Origin: an uncultured Eubacteriales bacterium
GTDB taxonomy: Bacteria > Bacillota > Clostridia > Oscillospirales > Oscillospiraceae
Direction of reading: 5' to 3'
Length of the DNA stretch: 9,153 nucleotides
Assembly: GCA_900550585.1 (NCBI GenBank)
Contig: URST01000079.1
Location: 1-9,153, forward strand
The notes under the pieces were generated by a model, which was given only the letters and a program-made list of their open reading frames with translations, did not search any database and was not told the DNA's origin. Both the position numbers and the translations under genes were made by a program. This document shows, piece after piece, positions 1 through 5,451 of the stretch. Numbering within the stretch: the first letter of the stretch is position 1; each line of letters begins with the position of its first letter.

Positions 1-77
1 AAATCCTTCGCCTTATAGTTGTTGCAGTCGAACTCGTAGGGGCTGCCCACGATGTCGCCCAGAATCGCTCCGTACAT
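1..77 (-). CDS. ADP-ribosylglycohydrolase family protein (N-terminal fragment)
   Basis: Only the first 25 codons lie in the window; the gene runs off the left edge. The visible N-terminus is MYGAILGDIVGSPYEFD, the opening motif of the ADP-ribosylglycohydrolase (DraG/ARH) family, in which GAxxGDxxGSxYE forms the first helix and part of the dinuclear Mg2+ site. Family members hydrolyse ADP-ribose from modified arginine or other acceptors in the cytoplasm. The start is set by a GGGAGG ribosome binding site overlapping the stop codon of the upstream vWA gene, which ends only 4 bases before this ATG, so the two are translationally linked. It is the last visible gene of the minus-strand operon that begins with a macrodomain protein, another ADP-ribose-processing fold. 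The family call rests on the N-terminal motif alone; substrate and catalytic residues cannot be seen. Confidence 0.8.
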   Translation of the reverse strand, partial: MYGAILGDIVGSPYEFDCNNYKAKD

Positions 78-81
78 ACGC

Positions 82-717
82 TTACCTCCCTCTTTTCTGC
101 ACGTCCTCGTCGATGCGGCGCTTCCAGTCGGCGCTGAGCGGCCGGGCGGCGCGGACGCTGCACACTGCGGCGCTGATGACCTCATAGTTCAGCGCCGTGC
201 CCTCCTCGTCGCACTTGTAGTTCACCGAGCGGTCCGCACCGATGCCGAAACGTGCCGCCTCCTTGGCCGCGTCGATGTTTGCGCCGAGGAACAGAAATTC
301 CCAGCCGTATCTCTCCTTCTGCCGTTCAATCATGCGGCGCACTCGCTCGTAATCGTAGCGGCGGCTGGCGTTTTCGTAGCCGTCGGTGATGATGATGAAC
401 ATCGTCTTCTCCGGCACATCCTCCCGGCGGGCGTACTTGTGAATGTTGCCGATGTGTTGGATGGCGCCGCCCACGGCATCCAGCAACGCCGTGCAGCCGC
501 GGGTGAAGTACTCCCGCTCCGTCAGGGGCGGCACCTCGCTCAGCGGCAGACGGTCATGGATAACCGTGCTGTCGTTGGCGAAAAGCACCGTGGAGACCAG
601 CGCCTCGCCTGCCTCCTTCTTCTGCTGTGCGAGCATGGAGTTGAAGCCGCCGATGGTGTCCGATTCCAGCCCGGACATAGAACCGCTGCGATCCAGAATA
701 AAAACCAATTCCGTCAT
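82..717 (-). CDS. von Willebrand factor A (vWA) domain protein, TerY-like
   Basis: A 211-aa single-domain vWA protein. The metal-ion-dependent adhesion site is complete: DRSGS at residues 9-13 (D-x-S-x-S), Thr76 in GCTALLD and Asp112 in ITDGYEN. The short cytoplasmic form without signal peptide or membrane segment resembles the TerY-type vWA proteins of stress-response gene neighbourhoods rather than surface adhesins. Such domains usually act as metal-dependent protein-binding platforms. The start is placed at 717 because AAGGAGGG lies 7 bases upstream; an open frame continues upstream but has no better start. The gene sits 99 bp after the small SANT/HTH-like gene and 4 bp before an ADP-ribosylglycohydrolase. 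Its ribosome binding site lies in one arm of a 10-bp inverted repeat. The fold is sure; the partner and process are inferred from context only. Confidence 0.9.
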   Translation of the reverse strand: MTELVFILDRSGSMSGLESDTIGGFNSMLAQQKKEAGEALVSTVLFANDSTVIHDRLPLSEVPPLTEREYFTRGCTALLDAVGGAIQHIGNIHKYARREDVPEKTMFIIITDGYENASRRYDYERVRRMIERQKERYGWEFLFLGANIDAAKEAARFGIGADRSVNYKCDEEGTALNYEVISAAVCSVRAARPLSADWKRRIDEDVQKRGR

Positions 718-724
718 AAAAAAG

Positions 725-772
725 CCCTCCTTCGTTTGTCTGTGCTCACATTGTAGCGCATCCGAAGGAGGG
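725..772 (-). promoter_or_regulatory. Inverted repeat covering the vWA ribosome binding site, with a possible internal promoter
   Basis: CCCTCCTTCG (725-734) and CGAAGGAGGG (763-772) are perfect 10-bp inverted copies separated by 28 bases. In a minus-strand transcript arriving from upstream genes, the upstream arm can pair with the vWA Shine-Dalgarno sequence AAGGAGGG. The loop carries TACAAT (minus, 750-755), the same -10-like string as the operon's first promoter, but without a clear -35. A transcript started there would lack the upstream arm, so the site would be free. The repeat could instead be a protein operator. The sequence is certain; the role is inferred. Confidence 0.45.
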
Positions 773-816
773 TTTGGTCGCCTGTGGGGCGACATTTATG
801 TTACATTTTTGCAGCT

Positions 817-1134
817 TTACAGTTTCCCCAGCCGCTCCAACCGGGACTCGATCGCGCCGGAGGTGCGGCCAAAGTGCGTACAGAGGTCTTTCTTTTTCAT
901 ACCGCCGTCGAACAAGCGGCATAGCTCATCGTCCAGTTCCTCCGTCCAAGGTTTTCCGTTGTTTTCGGGCAGCGGTTTTTTCCGTCTGCGGGATAGTTCC
1001 TCCACGGCGCAGTGCAGCGCCCGCACGATCTCCCCTTTGTTGCACACGTGGTCATCCGGCAGGACCTCTCCCGTCAAAGGGTCAATGCCGTCCGCCAAAA
1101 CTGTCAGCAGTTCTTTTGCCCGTTGCACATCCAT
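817..1134 (-). CDS. Small SANT/HTH-like domain protein
   Basis: A 105-aa protein. Residues about 61-105 (KPWTEELDDELCRLF...GRTSGAIESRLERLGKL) match the pattern of a small Myb/SANT-like helix-turn-helix module: WT-E-D-EL-LF, a basic helix, then GRT-GAI-SRL-RLG. This module recurs at the ends of clostridial ATPases, helicases and other proteins and probably binds nucleic acid. Residues 1-50 (ADGIDPLTGEVLPDDHVCNKGEIVRAL) form a separate helical segment whose function I do not recognise. The start has AGAGGTGA about 6 bases upstream. The gene is 17 bp after the Spx/ArsC-like gene and 99 bp before the vWA gene, so it is an operon member. It could be a local regulator or an adaptor; the sequence does not decide. 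Confidence 0.75.
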   Translation of the reverse strand: MDVQRAKELLTVLADGIDPLTGEVLPDDHVCNKGEIVRALHCAVEELSRRRKKPLPENNGKPWTEELDDELCRLFDGGMKKKDLCTHFGRTSGAIESRLERLGKL

Positions 1135-1151
1135 GATGTTTCACCTCTTCT

Positions 1152-1505
1152 TTATTTTTTTAGACGGCTCTCCCACTCGGCTTCTTTGAAGCCGACCAGC
1201 ACGAAGTCATTGCCCACCAGCAGCGGGCGCTTGACCAGCATTCCGTCTGCTGCAAGGAGCTTCAGCATCTCGTCCTCGCTCATTTGGGGCAACTTGTCCT
1301 TTAGCCCCATAGATTTGTATAACAGACCGCTGGTGTTAAAAAACTTTTTCAGCGGCAGCCCGCTGCGCCGATGCCACGCAGACAGCTCCTCATAAGTGGG
1401 ATTTTCCGTCTTGATGTCCCGGAATGTATAAGAGATGTCGTTCTCGTCCAGCCACTTCTGCGCCTTCTGGCAGGTAGTGCATTTGGGGTAGCAGATAAAA
1501 GTCAT
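1152..1505 (-). CDS. ArsC/Spx family thioredoxin-fold protein
   Basis: A 117-aa protein of full family length with the N-terminal Cys9-Thr-Thr-Cys12 redox motif (YPKCTTCQKAQKWL), the conserved FNTSGLLYK segment (residues 56-64) and the VKRPLLV segment (residues 91-97) typical of the ArsC/Spx/YffB family. Arsenate reductases carry a catalytic Cys and use three Arg residues, while Spx and MgsR bind RNA polymerase alpha and sense disulfide stress through CxxC. This gram-positive type with CxxC is usually annotated 'arsenate reductase family protein' without proof of arsenate reduction. No arsR, arsB or other arsenic gene is nearby, so a redox or transcription-stress role is as likely. The start is supported by CAGGAG upstream. 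It lies 16 bp after the unknown gene and 17 bp before the SANT-like gene, inside the ADP-ribose operon. Confidence 0.85.
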   Translation of the reverse strand: MTFICYPKCTTCQKAQKWLDENDISYTFRDIKTENPTYEELSAWHRRSGLPLKKFFNTSGLLYKSMGLKDKLPQMSEDEMLKLLAADGMLVKRPLLVGNDFVLVGFKEAEWESRLKK

Positions 1506-1521
1506 GGTTCACGCTCCTGTT

Positions 1522-1872
1522 CTATTCAATAATTTCATCACTTTGAGGATTCACCGGCTCATGCTCAAAATATTCCAACCAATCTTCGTAGCTGAGGCCC
1601 TCAATGCTGCAAATTACAACACAGCTCCAGCGTTCCTTAAGACTTTTCCCGTCAAATATTGGTGCATTGACCATCTCCTCCGCAGTTTTAAAATCGCACC
1701 CACCCACAATACCACAATAACCTACCCAGTACGGCTTGTCGTACTGTGGTAAGTAGCCGAGATAATGTTCTTCCTCATTGGGGTCATCACTGAAATAAAA
1801 GCAGGTTTCATCTATGTTCATGCCGGCCGTCAACTGCCGAAAGAAGAAATCCCAATCCATTTGATTATTCAT
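1522..1872 (-). CDS. Hypothetical acidic protein, AT-rich gene
   Basis: A 116-aa acidic protein with many aromatic residues (DWDFFF, HYLGYLPQYDKPYWVGYC, EDWLEYFEHEP). It has no signal peptide, membrane segment or motif I can tie to a function. The size, acidity and aromatic pattern resemble small immunity or defence-associated proteins, but this is only an impression. I chose ATG at 1872 because GGGAG (1883-1887) lies 10 bases upstream; the in-frame GTG at 1881, which would overlap the macrodomain stop codon, is too close to that site. The gene follows the macrodomain gene by 5 bp and precedes the ArsC-like gene by 16 bp. Sampled stretches of 60 bases have about 40-42% GC, against up to about 67% in the macrodomain gene, so it may have a different origin from its neighbours. 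Confidence 0.7.
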   Translation of the reverse strand: MNNQMDWDFFFRQLTAGMNIDETCFYFSDDPNEEEHYLGYLPQYDKPYWVGYCGIVGGCDFKTAEEMVNAPIFDGKSLKERWSCVVICSIEGLSYEDWLEYFEHEPVNPQSDEIIE

Positions 1873-1877
1873 TATTT

Positions 1878-2867
1878 TCACGCTCCCAACAAACTCTGGT
1901 CGAAGGCGAACAACGCCTCGTTGATCTTGAAAATATCGTAGTCCCGCTGCATGATGAAATACTCGATGATGACGTCAAACTTGCTGCTGGGGCTGAGGGC
2001 GTAGCCCGCGCGGGCGATGAGGTCGCAGGTCTCCGGCAGGCTCAGTTCCAGCGCGATGGCGAAGGCCACCGCCGTGGGCTTGGAGGGCTTGTAGTCCGGG
2101 TTATTGCGGATTTTTGAGAACAGCTTGCGATCCACGTTGGCCTTCTTGTAAACCTCGGCATCCTTTTTTCCGCTGCGGTCGATGAGCTTCAATAGCGTCT
2201 CCGAAAATCCGGCGTCCAGATGCGCCAGCGCCTCGTCCAGCCCGGAGGTCGCCATGGGCGCGTCCTCGTAGGCGGTCAGCATCCGGCTTTCAACGACGCC
2301 CATCCGGCGCATCCGCTCCCGTCGGGAATCGGTGTGGGCATCCACATAGTGGTCGTCGATGTAGGCGGCGATATCCGCGAACAGCTTGTTGCCGATCGCA
2401 TACGCCGCGCGGCTGAAAATGACGAGATACACCGTCATGTCGTTTTCAGCCAAAAACTCGCTGATGGTGTCCACCGCCACGCGGAGCGACTGATCCTTGG
2501 GATAGCCAAAAACGCCGGAGGAGATCAGCGGGAAGGCAACCGTCTCGCAGCCATGTTTCTTCGCCAGCGCAAGGCTTGAGCGATAGCAGGAGGCGAGTTG
2601 TTCCCGCTCGCCGTACTTACCGCCGTTCCACACGGGGCCGACTGTGTGGATCACATATTTGCACGGCAGACGGTACGCGCCGGTGAGCTTGGCCTCGCCG
2701 GTCCGGCAGCCGCCCAGCGTCCGGCACTCTTGGAGCAGCTCCGGTCCCGCCGCGCGGTGGATGCAGCCATCCACGCCGCCTCCGCCCAGCAGGGATTCCT
2801 TCGCCGTGTTGACGATGGCGTCCACGCTCATTTTCGTGATGTCATTGCGAACAATGATAAGGGGCAT
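1878..2867 (-). CDS. Macrodomain (ADP-ribose-binding/hydrolase) protein with C-terminal helical domain
   Basis: A 329-aa protein. Residues about 1-170 are a MacroD/YmdB-type macrodomain: RNDITKMSVDAIVN (Asp9 for adenine binding), LLGGGGVDGCIHRAAG (residues 27-41, with Asp33 of the catalytic loop), YVIHTVGPVW (71-80) and PLISSGVFGYP (113-123) for diphosphate and distal ribose. These proteins bind ADP-ribose and often remove it from acidic side chains or deacetylate O-acetyl-ADP-ribose. The usual N-A-A-N motif reads N20-T-A-K23, so the second Asn is Lys. Residues about 215-329 form an all-helical domain (SETLLKLIDRSGKKDAEVYKKANVDRKLFSKIR) with a helix-turn-helix-like look, common in clostridial homologues but of unknown role. 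The start at 2867 has AGAGGTGAG at ideal spacing; an in-frame upstream ATG has no such site. It is the first gene of the operon, behind a clear promoter. Confidence 0.9.
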   Translation of the reverse strand: MPLIIVRNDITKMSVDAIVNTAKESLLGGGGVDGCIHRAAGPELLQECRTLGGCRTGEAKLTGAYRLPCKYVIHTVGPVWNGGKYGEREQLASCYRSSLALAKKHGCETVAFPLISSGVFGYPKDQSLRVAVDTISEFLAENDMTVYLVIFSRAAYAIGNKLFADIAAYIDDHYVDAHTDSRRERMRRMGVVESRMLTAYEDAPMATSGLDEALAHLDAGFSETLLKLIDRSGKKDAEVYKKANVDRKLFSKIRNNPDYKPSKPTAVAFAIALELSLPETCDLIARAGYALSPSSKFDVIIEYFIMQRDYDIFKINEALFAFDQSLLGA

Positions 2868-2901
2868 GATACTCACCTCTGCGCAATCATTATTTAAATT
2901 C

Positions 2902-2930
2902 ATTGTAGCAAAACAAAACCGGTTTCACAA
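2902..2930 (-). promoter_or_regulatory. Promoter of the macrodomain-led operon
   Basis: On the minus strand there is TTGTGA (2925-2930), a 17-bp spacer and TACAAT (2902-2907), preceded by TGC, which makes an extended -10. It lies about 35 bp upstream of the macrodomain start codon. A 10-bp perfect palindrome AAACCGGTTT (2916-2925) occupies the spacer and touches the -35, a natural place for a repressor. The promoter match is good; the operator is inferred. Confidence 0.7.
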
Positions 2931-2965
2931 TGGGTAAATCATTTCAAGTGCTCTTCTCTAAGGGC

Positions 2966-2980
2966 TTGGGACTATCCCAA
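2966..2980. repeat. Short hairpin at the left edge of the recombinase module
   Basis: TTGGGA-CTA-TCCCAA is a 6-bp stem with a 3-base loop. It sits just outside the bidirectional terminator and upstream of the macrodomain operon promoter. It may be part of the transcription barrier or lie near the element boundary; neither can be shown from the window. Confidence 0.4.
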
Positions 2981-2985
2981 AAATG

Positions 2986-3027
2986 AAAACAGGGCGTTTC
3001 AGCGGTCAGCCGGAACGCTCTGTTTTT
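2986..3027. terminator. Bidirectional intrinsic terminator
   Basis: A 12-bp stem (2989-3000 with 3012-3023, two G-T wobbles) with an 11-base loop is followed by a T tract on the plus strand and preceded by an A tract, which gives a T-rich tail on the minus strand. It separates the minus-strand macrodomain operon from the plus-strand recombinase module and would stop transcription in both directions. No plus-strand gene ends just before it in the window, so its main use may be to stop minus-strand read-through out of the element. Confidence 0.65.
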
Positions 3028-3096
3028 CGGTGTGGGTACTCACCGGATTTGCTTGCTGTACTGCAAGAAAATCCCGGTCAACCCACGCCGTTTTTC

Positions 3097-3116
3097 GCAA
3101 GTGTAGCTACACTTGC
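3097..3116. repeat. 20-bp perfect palindrome
   Basis: GCAAGTGTAGCTACACTTGC is its own exact reverse complement. It ends 28 bp before the -35 box of the strong promoter at 3145-3173. It lacks a T tract on either side, so it does not look like a terminator. A dimeric regulator site or a recombinase/accessory-protein site is more likely. Confidence 0.6.
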
Positions 3117-3144
3117 TGTGCTTGCTCTTCCTCTCATAATCGCA

Positions 3145-3173
3145 TTGACTCGAACGTTTGTTCTTGTTATAAT
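3145..3173 (+). promoter_or_regulatory. Near-consensus promoter upstream of the structured leader
   Basis: TTGACT (3145-3150), a 17-bp spacer and TATAAT (3168-3173), with TGT directly before the -10 as an extended element. This is the best promoter in the window. Transcription would start near 3180, more than 300 bases before the first plus-strand gene, so the transcript begins with a long folded leader or is a separate RNA. Confidence 0.75.
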
Positions 3174-3359
3174 TAGGCCAAGAGATTAAAAAAGTCTTGG
3201 AGCGCAGCTGATTTTCATTGGCAAATGGCGGCATCGCCGCCTTGATTACCGGCTTGCAAAGGCGAACGAGCCTGTCAAGGACGCGCAGCGAGGCAAAGCC
3301 GATTTCTTGACAGGCACGGACGGCTGTGCGACCCGGCGAACTGCCTGTAATTCTCCTGT

Positions 3360-3432
3360 GAATCCCGGTACATTGCCCAATGGAATCCCGGAAATTGTCG
3401 TGATATACTGAATAACAATAGGTCATATCACG
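3360..3432 (+). promoter_or_regulatory. Second recombinase-operon promoter embedded in inverted repeats
   Basis: An extended -10, TGATATACT (TATACT at 3404-3409), lies inside a perfect inverted repeat CGTGATAT (3399-3406) / ATATCACG (3425-3432). No good -35 is visible, as expected for an extended -10 promoter. Just upstream, two direct GAATCCCGG repeats 23 bp apart flank the palindrome CATTG-CC-CAATG. A protein bound to the inverted repeat would block this promoter, which suggests autoregulation. The palindromes could also belong to the recombinase attachment site. Confidence 0.45.
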
Positions 3433-3494
3433 CACTTTGCTCCGGGAGATTCATGCGGCGCTGCTCGGAAATCTGAATGAAAAGGAAGGTGCAA

Positions 3495-3695
3495 ATGGAT
3501 AACAAGAAACGTAACGTCCAAGTGGAATCGGACGGCAGCCGCAGTGCCCCCGTTCCTCTCTGGCAGGAGTTACCGCAGATCACGGTGCGCCTGAAAGAAG
3601 GAAACACCATCTACCGCTTTACTGCCAGTTTTGACGGAACGCACACCTTTCCCGAAAAGGCGGTGAAGCTGATCGACTCCGAAGGGAGCGTGTGA
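3495..3695 (+). CDS. TnpW-like small transposon protein
   Basis: A 66-aa protein directly before the large serine recombinase. Its middle and C-terminal part (PQITVRLKEGNTIYRFTASFDGTHTFPEKAVKLI) follows the pattern of the transposon-encoded TnpW family: I-x-x-x-I-G-x-T-x-Y followed by a short beta/helix segment ending KL/RLI. TnpW is known from Tn4451-type elements next to TnpX recombinases; its role is poorly defined. ATG at 3495 is chosen over the in-frame ATG at 3477 because AAGGAAGGTG lies at proper spacing before it. The stop codon at 3693-3695 lies 59 bp before the recombinase start, so they are one operon. The family call is a pattern match by eye. Confidence 0.65.
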   Translation: MDNKKRNVQVESDGSRSAPVPLWQELPQITVRLKEGNTIYRFTASFDGTHTFPEKAVKLIDSEGSV

Positions 3696-3741
3696 TCGTG
3701 ACCAACAGCAACCTTGTCTTGGCAGACTGTCCTCAGATGAT

Positions 3742-3747
3742 GGAGGA
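3742..3747 (+). promoter_or_regulatory. Ribosome binding site that sets the recombinase start
   Basis: GGAGGA lies 7 bases before ATG 3755. The longer frame open from GTG 3692 would overlap the stop codon of the small upstream gene and has no Shine-Dalgarno match, and it adds residues unlike the family N-terminus. Confidence 0.75.
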
Positions 3748-3754
3748 ATCTACT

Positions 3755-5407
3755 ATGAAGCAGTCTGACAAAATTACCGCGCTGTATTGCCGCCTTTCCC
3801 GTGACGATGAATCACAGGGCGACAGTAACAGCATTGTGAATCAAAAAGCCTATCTCAGCCGATATGCAAAGGAACACAGCTTCCGCAATACGGAGTTCTT
3901 TGTGGATGACGGTTACACGGGTGCGAACTTTCAAAGACCGGATTGGCAGCGCATGATGGCGCTGGTGGAAGACGGAAAGATCGGTACGATCATCACGAAG
4001 GACATGAGCCGCATCGGTCGAAATTATTTGGAAGTTGGGATGTATACCGAGATCACATTCCCACAGAATAACGTGCGGTTCATTGCCATCAATAGTGGTG
4101 TGGACAGTGCCAACCAGCAAGACAATGAGTTCGTTCCGTTCGTCAATATTATCAACGAATACTACGTTCGGGACGGCAGCAAGAAAGTGCGTACCTCACT
4201 CCGGCTCAAGGGAGAATCCGGCGAACACCTGACGACAATTCCGCCGTATGGCTATGTCAAAGACCCGGATAATTCAGAGCATTGGCTCGTCGATCCGGAA
4301 GCGGCACAGGTGGTCAAGCGCATCTTTTCCCTCTGCATGGACGGGAACGGTCCGACGCAGATTGCCCGGATGCTGAAAGAGGATCATGTGTTGACACCCA
4401 CCGTTTATCAGGACAGGCAAAAACGAAAAGTCCGCTGCACTTTGCCGGAGAATCCATACAACTGGAACGGCAGTACCGTTGCCGCAATTCTGGAACGGAT
4501 GGAGTATTGCGGGCATACCGTGAACTTCAAAACGCACCGGCAGTCCTACAAAATCAAGAAGACCATCGAGAATCCACCGGAGCAATGGAAGATATTCCGC
4601 AACACCCACGAAGCCATTGTGGATGAGGACACCTTTCAGCGGGTACAGGAGCTGCGCCGCAACAAACGCAGACCGGCAAGAACGGGCAAGAGCAACCTCT
4701 TTTCCGGCGTTGCCTACTGTGCCGATTGCGGAGAAAAAATGTACTACTGCACCTCGCGGAACTTTGAAGAACGACAGGATCATTTCGTCTGCTCTACCTC
4801 TCGCAAGAAGGGAAAAGACGTGTGCGGAACGCACTTCATCCGTGCGGTTGTTCTGGAAAAGGGCGTGCTGAAATTTCTGCAAATCCTGCTTTGGTATATC
4901 TCCGATTGCGAGGATCTGTTCCGGGATAAGTTGGGTGCAAAGCGCAAGGAGGACTTCAAGAAAGAACTCGCCGCAAAGCGCAGACAGCTTACGCAGGCAC
5001 AGCGCAGGATGGAAGAGCTTGACCGTCTGTTCAAACGGCTCTATGAGGACAATATCTCCGGCAAAATCAATGATAGCCGATTTGAAAAGCTGTCCGCCGA
5101 CTATGAAAATGAGCAAACAGAGCTGACGGAGAAAATGCAGCTTTTGGAGCAGGCGATTACCCAGCAGGAGAAAGAAGCCGACAGCATTGAACAGTTCATC
5201 CTCCGGGCGAAAAAATATCCCAACTTGCAGGAACTGACGCCCGCTGTGCTGCATGATCTTGTGAACAGGGTCTATGTTTCCGCGCCGGATAAGAGCAGCG
5301 GGCAGCGAGTGCAGGATGTGCATATCAGCCTTGCCTGCATTGGTTTCCTGCCAGAGAGCATCATTGCCGAAATGCTCACTCACGCATCAAAAAGCAGAAC
5401 AGCGTGA
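3755..5407 (+). CDS. Large serine recombinase (TnpX/TndX type)
   Basis: A 550-aa site-specific recombinase that cuts and rejoins DNA through a 5'-phosphoserine link to excise and insert a mobile element. Residues 7-150 are the resolvase domain: YCRLSRDDE with nucleophile Ser15, DDGYTGANFQRPDW (51-64), and KDMSRIGRN (82-90) with the active-site arginines Arg86 and Arg89. Residues about 165-310 are the recombinase DNA-binding domain (PPYGYVKD, GPTQIARML). A zinc ribbon follows with Cys322, Cys325, Cys346 and Cys357. Residues about 395-480 are a charged coiled coil (KRRQLTQAQRRMEELDRLFKRLYED), which controls synapsis in such enzymes, and a C-terminal domain of the DUF4368 type closes the protein. 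All key residues are present, so it looks intact. It is preceded by a TnpW-like gene, has lower GC than the flanks, and ends within a hairpin. Confidence 0.95.
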   Translation: MKQSDKITALYCRLSRDDESQGDSNSIVNQKAYLSRYAKEHSFRNTEFFVDDGYTGANFQRPDWQRMMALVEDGKIGTIITKDMSRIGRNYLEVGMYTEITFPQNNVRFIAINSGVDSANQQDNEFVPFVNIINEYYVRDGSKKVRTSLRLKGESGEHLTTIPPYGYVKDPDNSEHWLVDPEAAQVVKRIFSLCMDGNGPTQIARMLKEDHVLTPTVYQDRQKRKVRCTLPENPYNWNGSTVAAILERMEYCGHTVNFKTHRQSYKIKKTIENPPEQWKIFRNTHEAIVDEDTFQRVQELRRNKRRPARTGKSNLFSGVAYCADCGEKMYYCTSRNFEERQDHFVCSTSRKKGKDVCGTHFIRAVVLEKGVLKFLQILLWYISDCEDLFRDKLGAKRKEDFKKELAAKRRQLTQAQRRMEELDRLFKRLYEDNISGKINDSRFEKLSADYENEQTELTEKMQLLEQAITQQEKEADSIEQFILRAKKYPNLQELTPAVLHDLVNRVYVSAPDKSSGQRVQDVHISLACIGFLPESIIAEMLTHASKSRTA

Positions 5408-5425
5408 CTTCCGCCACGCTGTTCT
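5396..5425 (+). repeat. 11-bp perfect hairpin containing the recombinase stop codon
   Basis: AGAACAGCGTG (5396-5406) pairs exactly with CACGCTGTTCT (5415-5425) across an 8-base loop. The TGA stop codon (5405-5407) sits at the end of the left arm. There is no T tract after it, so it is not a typical terminator on its own. It may protect the mRNA 3' end or mark the right end of the element. Confidence 0.6.
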
Positions 5426-5451
5426 CTCTAAACCTTATAAACCTGTCTTAT

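Larger units (their letters stand above)
3028..3494 (+). other. Gene-free structured leader of the recombinase module
   Basis: This stretch of about 470 bases holds no gene I can support. It carries a 20-bp palindrome, a near-consensus promoter and a run of possible RNA stems downstream of it: 3178-3183 with 3195-3200 (6 bp), GGCGGC-ATC-GCCGCC at 3227-3241, and the 10-bp perfect pair GCCTGTCAAG/CTTGACAGGC at 3270-3279/3306-3315 with a small GGC-AAA-GCC stem in its loop. The direct repeats GAATCCCGG (3360-3368, 3383-3391) flank CATTG-CC-CAATG (3371-3382). It could be a regulatory 5' leader or small RNA, a recombination site region, or a transfer origin. Open frames here overlap these signals and look like chance. 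Confidence 0.6.

Noticed and set aside
52..756. 234-aa plus-strand open frame opposite the vWA gene
   Set aside because: The opposite strand encodes a complete vWA domain with intact metal-binding residues and good start signals, so this is a shadow frame.
1152..1505. Arsenic resistance locus based on the ArsC-like gene
   Set aside because: No arsR, arsB, acr3 or other arsenic gene is present, and the CxxC form fits Spx-like members as well, so an arsenic role is not supported.
2983..3189. 68-aa plus-strand open frame with a hydrophobic segment
   Set aside because: Its start lies inside the bidirectional terminator and its end overlaps the promoter, and it lacks a ribosome binding site. The hydrophobic run is likely a side effect of T-rich DNA.
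3270..3391. CRISPR-like repeat array in the leader
   Set aside because: There are only two or three 8-9 bp repeats with unequal spacing, and no cas gene is nearby.
3040..3435. 131-aa open frame on the minus strand in the recombinase leader
   Set aside because: It spans the 20-bp palindrome, the strong plus-strand promoter and all leader hairpins, shows no recognisable domain, and has no convincing ribosome binding site. I treat it as chance, though homologous frames might be annotated elsewhere.
4274..5383. 369-aa antisense open frame within the recombinase gene
   Set aside because: It is fully opposite a well-identified gene, with no start signal and no known domain; long antisense frames are common over GC-rich coding DNA.
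2955..5431. TCTCTAA at 2955-2961 and 5425-5431 as possible target duplication of the recombinase element
   Set aside because: A 7-bp match found by scanning both flanks is expected by chance, and serine recombinases of this type use a 2-bp crossover core rather than making long duplications.
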